This document shows positions 17,571-24,915 of a stretch of DNA of 64,000 nucleotides, piece by piece; position 1 is the first letter of the stretch, and every line of letters begins with the position of its first letter. The stretch is from Glaciihabitans sp. (GTDB taxonomy: Bacteria; Actinomycetota; Actinomycetes; Actinomycetales; Microbacteriaceae). Location: contig JAODBD010000004.1 of assembly GCA_025463785.1 (NCBI GenBank), forward strand, positions 62,001 to 126,000. The letters are read 5' to 3'. Position numbers and translations under genes: made by a program. The notes under the pieces were generated by a model. It was not told the DNA's origin. It searched no databases and saw nothing but the letters and a program-made list of their open reading frames with translations.

Positions 17571-18143
17571 CTACTGCGGGACTAGGCGCTTCGGATGTCG
17601 CTTCCTGGCGGCCGAATAAATCCCCGAAATCACCATGTATGCGGCATATGCGAACAGGAGTCCGGCGAGTACATCCACAATCCACGTGCGTTTCGACCCG
17701 TTGACCGCCGAATTGACCCAGCCCATGAGCGGCACCGAGTACCAGAGGCGACCCCTGACCTGGGCGGGAATGACCGCCGCAGGGTCCGGCGACGAGTTGT
17801 TGTCCCCCCTCAGGATGAACGTGCGCTTGCCGTTCGCCTGATTGTTGATCGCAATAACGCGATGCGAGATCACCGCCGGGTTTCCGGACTGGATCTGATA
17901 CGTGACGACATCCCCGATGCGAATGTCGTCGGTTTTCACGGGAAGAACGAAGATGAGCGTTCCCGGTGGATACCGCGGCACCATCGAGGCTGTCAGAACG
18001 GTCAGGGGCGTCGCGCCAGCAATCTTGGGAACCACGATCAGAATGAGCGCGAGAGCAATCACCACGAGCAGTAGTGCGCCGCCGATTCCGAGTCCGATGT
18101 AGTGGCCGAGGCCCTTGTCCTTCCGAGTTGCCTGGTCGCTCAT
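17571..18143 (-). CDS. SipW-like signal peptidase I (second operon)
   Basis: This 190-residue membrane peptidase has an N-terminal membrane segment (about 17-38), the catalytic serine in LTASMVPRYPPG (Ser53), His94 in VISHRVI in place of lysine, the ILRGDNNSSPDP box and a C-terminal membrane segment (about 155-177). It is clearly related to, but diverged from, the SipW-like protein at 13514-14110. The ATG overlaps the upstream stop as ATGA. As the last gene of a five-gene operon it probably processes the exported proteins encoded before it. Confidence 0.86.
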   Translation of the reverse strand: MSDQATRKDKGLGHYIGLGIGGALLLVVIALALILIVVPKIAGATPLTVLTASMVPRYPPGTLIFVLPVKTDDIRIGDVVTYQIQSGNPAVISHRVIAINNQANGKRTFILRGDNNSSPDPAAVIPAQVRGRLWYSVPLMGWVNSAVNGSKRTWIVDVLAGLLFAYAAYMVISGIYSAARKRHPKRLVPQ

Positions 18144-18871
18144 AATTCACCCTCGGCCTGCTTGCGCCGCCTGCGTAGCGCGACAAAGAACCAACCAACC
18201 CAAAGGAGCGCGCCGCCAAGAACCAGGAGCCCGGTGGGGAACGTGTCGCCCGTGTATCCGAGGACCTTCACGTGCTGTCCCGTGGGCACGGTGTTGGGTG
18301 GGCCACCTGTCCCCTGGTCACACTTGGACACAGGAAAAGAGCCGGCCGCATCGTCTCGCATCGCCACCGTCGCACCGAAAGACGCGGTCTGGTGCTGTGC
18401 CTGCAGCCCCGTTGCGTTGAGCATGGTCAGCGTCAGGTCCACGCGAAGGATCGCGCCGCCGGCTATTGTGACCGGCCCCACCATGACATCGCACTTCGCA
18501 AGATCACTCCAGCTTCGGCTCACTTTCGTGCCCGCAGAGGTGTTGAGCGCGGTCAGGGTCATGTTGTGGCCCAGCTCGACCGACGAGGTCGTGACCTGGC
18601 CGATGCTGACGCGCACCGTCGCCGGGTCAGCGGTCGGATTCTTGATCCACAGCTCGGTCTTCGTGGTATCCCCCGGCACCAGCAGCCCAGCGTCATCGAA
18701 GAGACCCACCGTGAGGCTCGGGGTGTAGCTGACGCCATCTGTGCTCACCAGGACCACAGGGGATGCCGCAGCAGCGAGCCCTGCCGTCGCGCCGATGAGG
18801 GCGCCAGCTGCAATCGCCGAGGCCGCAACCACTGCAAGCGCTCGGCGAACCCGGGACGTCACGCCGTTCAC
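18140..18871 (-). CDS. Secreted protein with C-terminal membrane/wall anchor
   Basis: This 243-residue protein has an ordinary Sec signal peptide (GLAAAASP cleavage region). Its extracellular domain of about 170 residues is likely immunoglobulin-like, with GDTTKTELWIKNPTADPATV resembling DUF916/DUF11-like stretches. At the C-terminus a sorting-signal-like TFPTG is followed by a hydrophobic segment and RRRRK. The start is GTG 18871, overlapping the upstream stop as GTGA. I infer that it anchors or caps the exported proteins at the cell surface. No sortase gene is in the window, so it may simply be membrane-anchored. Confidence 0.72.
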   Translation of the reverse strand: MNGVTSRVRRALAVVAASAIAAGALIGATAGLAAAASPVVLVSTDGVSYTPSLTVGLFDDAGLLVPGDTTKTELWIKNPTADPATVRVSIGQVTTSSVELGHNMTLTALNTSAGTKVSRSWSDLAKCDVMVGPVTIAGGAILRVDLTLTMLNATGLQAQHQTASFGATVAMRDDAAGSFPVSKCDQGTGGPPNTVPTGQHVKVLGYTGDTFPTGLLVLGGALLWVGWFFVALRRRRKQAEGEL

Positions 18872-21108
18872 GGGGCGACGCCCGTGAGAGTAAACGACTG
18901 GGCGGCCGAGCCGTTGCACGTGACCTGCTGCAACTGCAGGCCAGCGGAAGGCAGGTTGCCGTTGACGTCGAGGCATTTTGCACTGTTGCGGTTGATGAAG
19001 TGGAACGTTCCGCCCGCGTCGGCAACCGGCTTCCACTCCTGCGCCATGCCCGTGACGGTCGTGACGTCGACCTTTGCACCATTGACGTTGCTGGCGCCGA
19101 TCACATCCCACCCAAGAGTCGTGTTGAGGATGTCGGGCGCCATCAGGAAGTTCCCCGCCGGTGGGTTGACACCGTTGAGCGAGCTCAGGAAATCCCACTT
19201 CTGGGATGAGGTGGTGTCGCATGCGGCCAGTTGCAGCGCTGACCCAGTGACCGCAGGGCTCGCCGAGGTGCCAATGCACCAGGTGTCCCCCGGATAGCTC
19301 ACCCGGTAGTAGACACCGGAGGTGAATGTCGCCGAGGTCTTCACGGTGGCAGTGTTGGAGAACAGGGCCGAGACGTTGCCCGCGGCATCCTTCGCCTTGA
19401 CCGTGTAGGTGTATGTGGTCGATGGCGTCAGCAGCGTGTTCGTGAATGTCGTCACGTTGGCCACCGATGCGATGAGCACGCCGCCGCGGTAGATGTCGTA
19501 GCCCGTGACACCCGCGTTGTCGGTGGGCGCCGTCCAGGTGAGCGTCGTCTGGCTACCGGTGGTGCCGGATGCCGCGAGGTTCGTGACATTGCCGGGAGGC
19601 GTCGTGTCCGCGACCACGGTTGCAGTACCCGTCGCGGAGTCATTGGATGCGACCGAGTCGCCACTTGTGCTCGTGACCGTCGCGACGATCGACAGGGCCC
19701 CTGGCGGCGTACCCGCAGCGGCGTATCCGTGCATGGTGATGATCTTGCTTACCCCAGCGGCGAGGCTGCCGATGGTGCAGTCAGCTGTCGTAGTCGAGGT
19801 GATTGTGCATGCCGCACCGCCCGTGATCGCGGGCGCTGTTGTGGAGACATAGCCCGTCGGCGTGGTGACGTGTACGACGACACTGGTGGCGATCGCCGAG
19901 CCGTCGTTGTTCCTGGCGGTGAAGCTCCAGGTCGATGGCGTCGTGACGCCTGCCGTGATGGTGGCGGGCGACGGCGTTGCCGCAGTCATCCCGACATCCG
20001 CACCAGCGACGACCGAAATGGGGACGTCAGCGGCGACCACGGATGTTGCGACCCACTGCGATGCGAGCCCGCTCACGTAATTCGCGGTCGGCGTGTAGTG
20101 GATTACAGCGCCAACCGCGCCGGCCACAACGGCCTGGAAAGTGACGGTCGTGCTCGAACCCTGGGCGATGGTGCCCCCCGCAGCAGCGGTTGCGTTCAAT
20201 CCAAGCCGAGCCGCAATGGTTCCGGTTCCGCCGGAGCCTGCCGTGTATTCCGCAAGGTCGTCGCCAGCAGCATCCGACTCCGATGCACCGTCGATCTTGA
20301 GCGAGCCTGCCTTGTAGGTGAGCGAGCTGGGCAGCGGTGCGCTCAGCGTCGACTTGTACGACAGCGCGCTACCGATGTTCGCGACCTGAGTCGAATACTG
20401 AACGAGGTCGCCGGTGTGGTAGACCGTGCTGCCCGGGGTAGTGAGATTCGACACCGTGGATGCCGCAGTAAGACAGGGACCGGAACCGAACGAAACGTCG
20501 TCCATGAAGTTGCCAACGCTGAGGTCTCCGGTCGCGGTCGAGATCGCGCGGAACGCAAGATATGTACTCGTCTGGCCGGCGGGCACAACGTAGGCGCCCG
20601 AGTAGCGACCCCAGGCGGAAGTTCCGTCGCTGATCGTGCGAATCGCCACGAGATTGGAAGCGGACGAGCCGATTAGCAGTTGCATCGTGTCGACGCCCGC
20701 GCGACCGCGGTGCAGCAACGACCACTGGAGGATCTGACCGGGTGTTGACGCGATCGACTGCGACAGTGTGCCGTTGGTCGTGGCATTGAGCTCAACGAAC
20801 TGGTTGCCGACGGGTGCAACGACGCCGTTGAATCCGCTCTGCCAGATCTCGATGCCGGACGGGTCAGTAGAAACCCAACCGGGAACTCCGCCATTGGGGA
20901 TGTAGATCCACGATTGGGTGATGACCGGCAGCTCAAAGCTTGCGTTCTGGACTGACGTGACGCTGGAGCACGAGTCTGCGAGCGAGGCGACCTTGACGGT
21001 AGAAACCACGTTCGCCGACGCAGACCAGAATGCCGACGCGCTTGTCGCGCCGGCCAGGACGAGGAATGTGATGGCCGCGATCGCCACGGCGAGCTTTGCG
21101 CGCTTCAC
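18868..21108 (-). CDS. Large multidomain surface protein with Fn3 and ricin-type lectin domains
   Basis: This 746-residue protein is the largest of the operon. The N-terminus (residues 1-30) has an alternate-type signal ending SASAFWSAS. Next is a DUF642/carbohydrate-binding-like region with NASFELPVI (about 50-210), then DUF11-like beta domains (about 215-490), a fibronectin type III domain (about 500-590; DTTPPGNVTNLAASG, TLTWTAPTDNAGVTGYDIYR) and a C-terminal ricin-type beta-trefoil (about 595-746) with QxW-like repeats SSQKWDF, AQEWKP and AQSFTL. This suggests a glycan-binding adhesin or carbohydrate-active scaffold. The start is GTG 21108, overlapping the previous stop as GTGA. Confidence 0.8.
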   Translation of the reverse strand: MKRAKLAVAIAAITFLVLAGATSASAFWSASANVVSTVKVASLADSCSSVTSVQNASFELPVITQSWIYIPNGGVPGWVSTDPSGIEIWQSGFNGVVAPVGNQFVELNATTNGTLSQSIASTPGQILQWSLLHRGRAGVDTMQLLIGSSASNLVAIRTISDGTSAWGRYSGAYVVPAGQTSTYLAFRAISTATGDLSVGNFMDDVSFGSGPCLTAASTVSNLTTPGSTVYHTGDLVQYSTQVANIGSALSYKSTLSAPLPSSLTYKAGSLKIDGASESDAAGDDLAEYTAGSGGTGTIAARLGLNATAAAGGTIAQGSSTTVTFQAVVAGAVGAVIHYTPTANYVSGLASQWVATSVVAADVPISVVAGADVGMTAATPSPATITAGVTTPSTWSFTARNNDGSAIATSVVVHVTTPTGYVSTTAPAITGGAACTITSTTTADCTIGSLAAGVSKIITMHGYAAAGTPPGALSIVATVTSTSGDSVASNDSATGTATVVADTTPPGNVTNLAASGTTGSQTTLTWTAPTDNAGVTGYDIYRGGVLIASVANVTTFTNTLLTPSTTYTYTVKAKDAAGNVSALFSNTATVKTSATFTSGVYYRVSYPGDTWCIGTSASPAVTGSALQLAACDTTSSQKWDFLSSLNGVNPPAGNFLMAPDILNTTLGWDVIGASNVNGAKVDVTTVTGMAQEWKPVADAGGTFHFINRNSAKCLDVNGNLPSAGLQLQQVTCNGSAAQSFTLTGVAP

Positions 21109-21701
21109 TGGTTACGCACCTGTGTTGCGATGAGCGGAAGAGTGAAAGTTGCGCTCAATCCCTGGACCGTGGATGGCGCATTCGCGCTCAGTGTCATTTG
21201 CAGACACGCCGTGACGGATCCGCCCGCGGCGAGAACCAGCGGTGCGGTCCACGCCGTCGCGCTGCTGCCATCCACTGACTGCGCACAATTGGCACTCTGA
21301 AAAAGACTGACGACGAGGTTGCCGTTCTGGGCGAGAAGGCTGCTTGGGTCGGCGAACGTTGGCGTTCCGACGGTGACGCTGAGGGGCGTAGAGCCCGCAT
21401 TGAAAATGGTGAGTACCTGCGGCGAAACAGCGGAGAGGCCGGGAAGAATTTGCGTGTTGTTGAGACCGGGCACTGTGTAGGTGGTGACGCCGTTCACCGT
21501 GAGCCCGGTGGAGCCCGCCGACAGGGTCGTCGCACCGATCGGCTTTGAGCCATTCCACAGCGCATAAGTAGAACCGCTGCCCGCGACGCCAATGACGATC
21601 GCGGCAACGATGATTCCCACGGCAGAGAAGACACGACGAAGTGCCTTGCCCTTAAGAGCAGGAGCAAGAGAAGTGGTCATTGCACGCAATGACGTGTTCA
21701 T
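21105..21701 (-). CDS. Alternate-type signal peptide exported protein, 198 residues
   Basis: After about 20 basic residues comes a hydrophobic segment ending GSGSTYALWNGS, the pattern seen in SipW-cognate (alternate-signal) exported proteins of actinobacteria. The mature domain of about 150 residues is beta-rich, with two cysteines that could pair. An AAGG ribosome binding site lies close before ATG 21701. It lies between the operon leader and the large lectin protein, and is probably a minor fibre or assembly subunit. Confidence 0.76.
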   Translation of the reverse strand: MNTSLRAMTTSLAPALKGKALRRVFSAVGIIVAAIVIGVAGSGSTYALWNGSKPIGATTLSAGSTGLTVNGVTTYTVPGLNNTQILPGLSAVSPQVLTIFNAGSTPLSVTVGTPTFADPSSLLAQNGNLVVSLFQSANCAQSVDGSSATAWTAPLVLAAGGSVTACLQMTLSANAPSTVQGLSATFTLPLIATQVRNQ

Positions 21702-21806
21702 GATGACCTTCCCTTTGGCCGGAACGGAGACGGGGAGGTGGGCACGTGGATGGGCCCGCCACCAGGGCGGAGAGCGTGCCGCCCACATGGCGGCACGCTC
21801 AACCGA

Positions 21807-22373
21807 CTAGGAGTGAATCTGCGTCAGCGTGTAGGTGGCACCGGAGAGGTCGACCGACTCGTTCTGGCCGACAACGCCTGCGACCGTGGGGTCAAACGCG
21901 TAGGAGATTGTCACTGCGAAGACGGAAGTTCCGCCCGCGGCCGGCGTAATGATGTATGGGCTCAGCGCAGTTCCACTGCCCGAGACCGCCGCGTCGCCAG
22001 AGACCTTTGACACCGTCAGAGTCGGAACTATCTTCCCTACGAGGTCGACAGGAATGGCAACCGAGCTGGGCAAGTACGCAAGCTGAGCCTGGAGGTTCTT
22101 ACCCGTTGCGTTGATGGTGATGTTCTGGGTGAGCGAGACAATGTCTCCGGGGACGATCTTCTGCGTTGCAGGGTTGAACGTCGTGGTGGTTGCGCCGGGC
22201 GAGTCATCGTGCCAGGTCGCTCCGGCGCTTGTTCCGAATGCGAGCGTGCCGGTCGAGACCGTTCCGCTGCCAACGCCGATGCTGGAGTTCCAGAGCGCGA
22301 AGGTTCCCGCGCCGCCGAGTAGAAGAGCGATACCAGCTGCACCGGCAACTGCACCCTTGACGAGCTTGTTCAT
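21807..22373 (-). CDS. Alternate-type signal peptide exported protein, operon leader
   Basis: This 188-residue protein begins MNKLVKGAVAGAAGIALLLG with the cleavage region GGAGTFALWNSS, the hallmark of actinobacterial alternate-signal (SipW-cognate, TasA-like) exported proteins. An AAAGGA ribosome binding site lies 6 bases before ATG 22373. The mature part is Thr/Ser/Val-rich and cysteine-free. It is the first gene of the second operon and the likely major structural subunit, following TasA/CalY as a model. Confidence 0.8.
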   Translation of the reverse strand: MNKLVKGAVAGAAGIALLLGGAGTFALWNSSIGVGSGTVSTGTLAFGTSAGATWHDDSPGATTTTFNPATQKIVPGDIVSLTQNITINATGKNLQAQLAYLPSSVAIPVDLVGKIVPTLTVSKVSGDAAVSGSGTALSPYIITPAAGGTSVFAVTISYAFDPTVAGVVGQNESVDLSGATYTLTQIHS

Positions 22374-22393
22374 TGCGTATCCTTTCGCGACAT

Positions 22394-22422
22394 CATTGAG
22401 TCAATGTCGGGTCATTGACCCG
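22394..22422 (-). promoter_or_regulatory. Alternative hairpins upstream of the 22373 start
   Basis: Two perfect odd palindromes lie next to each other: CATTGA-G-TCAATG (22394-22406) and CGGGTCA-T-TGACCCG (22408-22422). The TCAATG of the first can also pair with the CATTGA inside the second, giving a competing fold. They end 8 bases from the AAAGGA ribosome binding site (22380-22385). Confidence 0.5.
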
Positions 22423-22578
22423 CGCGAAGGCACGCCGAATGAAACTGGCGTTCCACGTTCGGGTCGTGGCACGAGTCTCGGGTGAGGCTCGTCCGCCGAA
22501 GTGCGAACTTCGACTATGTGGACAGAATGGGCCGAGTGCGCAGACTAGGATCGCGCCCCCGGAGTTCCCCCCGCCCTC

Positions 22579-22632
22579 ACGCTAGCTGTCCTCACAATGG
22601 CGGACAAGAGCGATCTACACCCCAGAACGGGG
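22579..22632 (-). promoter_or_regulatory. Shared-type promoter of the second SipW operon
   Basis: On the minus strand: the palindrome CCCCGTTCTGGGG (within 22632-22618), -35 TTGTCC (22607-22602), a 17-base spacer and -10 TAGCGT (22584-22579). The block GGACAAGAGC-N6-CACCCCAG on the plus strand matches GGACAAGAGC-N7-CACCCAG at 14736-14759. The predicted leader is about 200 bases. Confidence 0.5.
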
Positions 22633-22724
22633 CGCCGCGCTTTAGCCCTCAAGTTCGTGGTAACTTGCCACTTGACCAGCAATTTCTGACAAAACACAAT
22701 CACGACGAAATTTCACACCATCAA

Positions 22725-22736
22725 AATCGGGGTACA
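22725..22736 (-). promoter_or_regulatory. TGTACCCCGATT box, third copy
   Basis: This is identical over 12 bases to the box at 14839-14850, and lies 92 bases upstream of the CCCC/GGGG palindrome (71 bases in the first operon). The rest of the 22374-22879 gap contains no gene I can support. Confidence 0.5.
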
Positions 22737-22879
22737 GACCCGGGGTTCAAAAAGCACTCCCATGAACCTCGAACGGAGTACACGCACAAAATCAAACCAG
22801 GTCCTGCAGTGGGTTAGCCCACTCCCCCGCAAAACACCACCCCGCGCGCTCTGGCGGCCTTTCGCGATACGGTCAACGG

Positions 22880-24907
22880 GTGGCTAAACACGATTTTGCG
22901 ACTGCAGCCGCACCGACGACTGGCTCGTCCACACGGCACTTCGAGGCCCGGATCGGGCGCATCCCGATCCGCAACCTCTCGCCCGTTCAACCTGAAAATC
23001 GATGGCCAGCGAAGGCCTTTGACGGCGAAGTCGTGCCGTTCGAAGCGACCGTGTTTCGCGAGGGCCACGATCTGATCGGTGTCGACCTGCTCCTAATCGA
23101 TCCCGACGGTACGCAAACCCAGTACCGGATGACCGAGATCGCTCCCAACTCGGATCGCTGGCGCGCTCTTGCTCAACTCCGGAAAACGGGCACCTGGCAT
23201 TTCCGGGTGCAGGCCTACAGCGACGACTGGGCGACCTGGCTGCACAAGGCCGAAATCAAGATCCCCCTGCATCAGGATGTCGAACTCGTCTTCAGCGAAG
23301 GACTCCACCTCCTCGAACGAGCGGGCAAGAGCAAGCCCGTGAAGGATGCCATCGCGGCACTCAACGACGAGGAGTTACGCGGTGATAGCCGCCTGCTCGC
23401 GGTGCATGCCCCGAAGCTCGCCGCCGCCATGGCCGCGCGTCCGCTGTCCAGCCTCGCCACGCTGAGCGAACAGCACAGCATCCTCGTAGAGCGAGAGCGT
23501 GCGGGCGTCGGCAGTTGGTACGAGCTCTTTCCGAGGAGCATCGGGGCCACCCAGAATAAGGACGGCTCGTGGCGTTCCGGTACCTTCGCAACTGCGGCAA
23601 CGCGACTGCCCGAGGTTGCGGCCATGGGGTTCGACGTGCTCTACCTGCCGCCAATCCACCCGATCGGCACGAGCTTTCGCAAGGGACCGAACAACACACT
23701 CGAAGCGGGCCCGAACGATCCCGGCTCGCCCTGGGCAATCGGAAGTGCCGCCGGCGGTCACGACGCCATCAATCCCGATCTCGGTACGGTCGAGGATTTT
23801 GTCGCCTTCCTCAAGGTGGCCGCCGCCAACAATCTTGAGGTCGCAATCGACCTGGCGCTGCAGTGCTCGCCCGATCACCCCTGGGTCAAGCAGCATCCCG
23901 AATGGTTCACGACGCAGCCCGACGGCTCGATCGCCTACGCCGAGAATCCTCCCAAGAAGTATCAGGACATCTACCCGCTCAACTTTGACAACGACCCGAT
24001 CGGCATTCGCTCCGAGGTGCTTCGGGTCGTGAATTACTGGGTCGGCCTTGGAGTGAAGATGTTCCGCGTCGACAATCCGCACACCAAACCGCTGGACTTC
24101 TGGGAGTGGCTGATCTTCGAGGTCGGCTCTGAGCATCCGGATGTCGTATTCCTCGCCGAGGCGTTCACCCGCCCCGCGATGATGCAGTCTCTGGCGGGGG
24201 CCGGTTTCCAGCAGTCATATACCTACTTCACGTGGCGCAACACGAAGCCCGAGCTCGAGGAGTTCCTGGTCGAGATCAGCGACGAATGGAGCGCGTTCTA
24301 TCGACCAAACCTGTTCGTGAACACGCCGGACATCCTCACCGAATATCTGCAGTTCGGCGGGCCGGCCGCGTACAAGGTGCGGGCCGCGCTCGCGGCGACG
24401 GCCTCGCCGACCTGGGGGGTCTACTCGGGCTACGAATTATTCGAGGATGTCGCGCGGCCCGGCAGCGAAGAGAACCTCGATAACGAGAAGTTCCAGTTCA
24501 AACCGCGGGACTTCGCCAAAGCCGAGCGGGTCGGCGCCTCGCTGGCGCCATATCTGACGCAGCTCAACGGCATCCGATCGGCACATCCGGCGCTGCGCCA
24601 GCTGCGCAACCTCGCCGTTCAGTGGAGCGACGACGACTCAATGCTCGTCTACTCGAAGTACCTCCCGGCCGAATTCACCGGCACGGGCACACCAGACGGC
24701 CTGATTATCGTGGCCAACGTCGACCCGCACTCCGTGCGCGAGACAACGGTGCACCTCGATCTCACCAAACTGGGGCTCACGCCGGGCGCGGTCTACGACG
24801 TTGTCGACCAAATCACCGGCCAGCGCTTCACCTGGGCGGAACACAATTACGTGCGGCTGGATGCGTTCACGCAGCCGGTACACATTCTGGCAATCGAATA
24901 CCGATAG
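22880..24907 (+). CDS. glgE: Alpha-1,4-glucan:maltose-1-phosphate maltosyltransferase
   Basis: This 675-residue GH13_3 enzyme transfers maltose from maltose 1-phosphate to a growing alpha-1,4-glucan. It has an N-terminal beta-sandwich region starting GRIPIRNLSPVQP and the helical insertion EGLHLLERAGKSKPVKDAI. The catalytic barrel has the nucleophile Asp in MFRVDNPHTKP and the acid Glu in FLAEAFTRPAMM. GTG 22880 has no Shine-Dalgarno. A TACGGT box (22868-22873) six bases upstream suggests a leaderless transcript. glgB follows after 8 bases. TreS/Pep2 or a GlgM-type enzyme to supply maltose 1-phosphate is not in the window. Confidence 0.92.
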   Translation: MAKHDFATAAAPTTGSSTRHFEARIGRIPIRNLSPVQPENRWPAKAFDGEVVPFEATVFREGHDLIGVDLLLIDPDGTQTQYRMTEIAPNSDRWRALAQLRKTGTWHFRVQAYSDDWATWLHKAEIKIPLHQDVELVFSEGLHLLERAGKSKPVKDAIAALNDEELRGDSRLLAVHAPKLAAAMAARPLSSLATLSEQHSILVERERAGVGSWYELFPRSIGATQNKDGSWRSGTFATAATRLPEVAAMGFDVLYLPPIHPIGTSFRKGPNNTLEAGPNDPGSPWAIGSAAGGHDAINPDLGTVEDFVAFLKVAAANNLEVAIDLALQCSPDHPWVKQHPEWFTTQPDGSIAYAENPPKKYQDIYPLNFDNDPIGIRSEVLRVVNYWVGLGVKMFRVDNPHTKPLDFWEWLIFEVGSEHPDVVFLAEAFTRPAMMQSLAGAGFQQSYTYFTWRNTKPELEEFLVEISDEWSAFYRPNLFVNTPDILTEYLQFGGPAAYKVRAALAATASPTWGVYSGYELFEDVARPGSEENLDNEKFQFKPRDFAKAERVGASLAPYLTQLNGIRSAHPALRQLRNLAVQWSDDDSMLVYSKYLPAEFTGTGTPDGLIIVANVDPHSVRETTVHLDLTKLGLTPGAVYDVVDQITGQRFTWAEHNYVRLDAFTQPVHILAIEYR

Positions 24908-24915
24908 GGACGAAG

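Noticed and set aside
11810-22373. Prophage or conjugative element origin for the SipW operons
   Set aside because: No integrase, transposase, tail or conjugation gene is present, and the base composition looks similar to the neighbouring glycogen genes.
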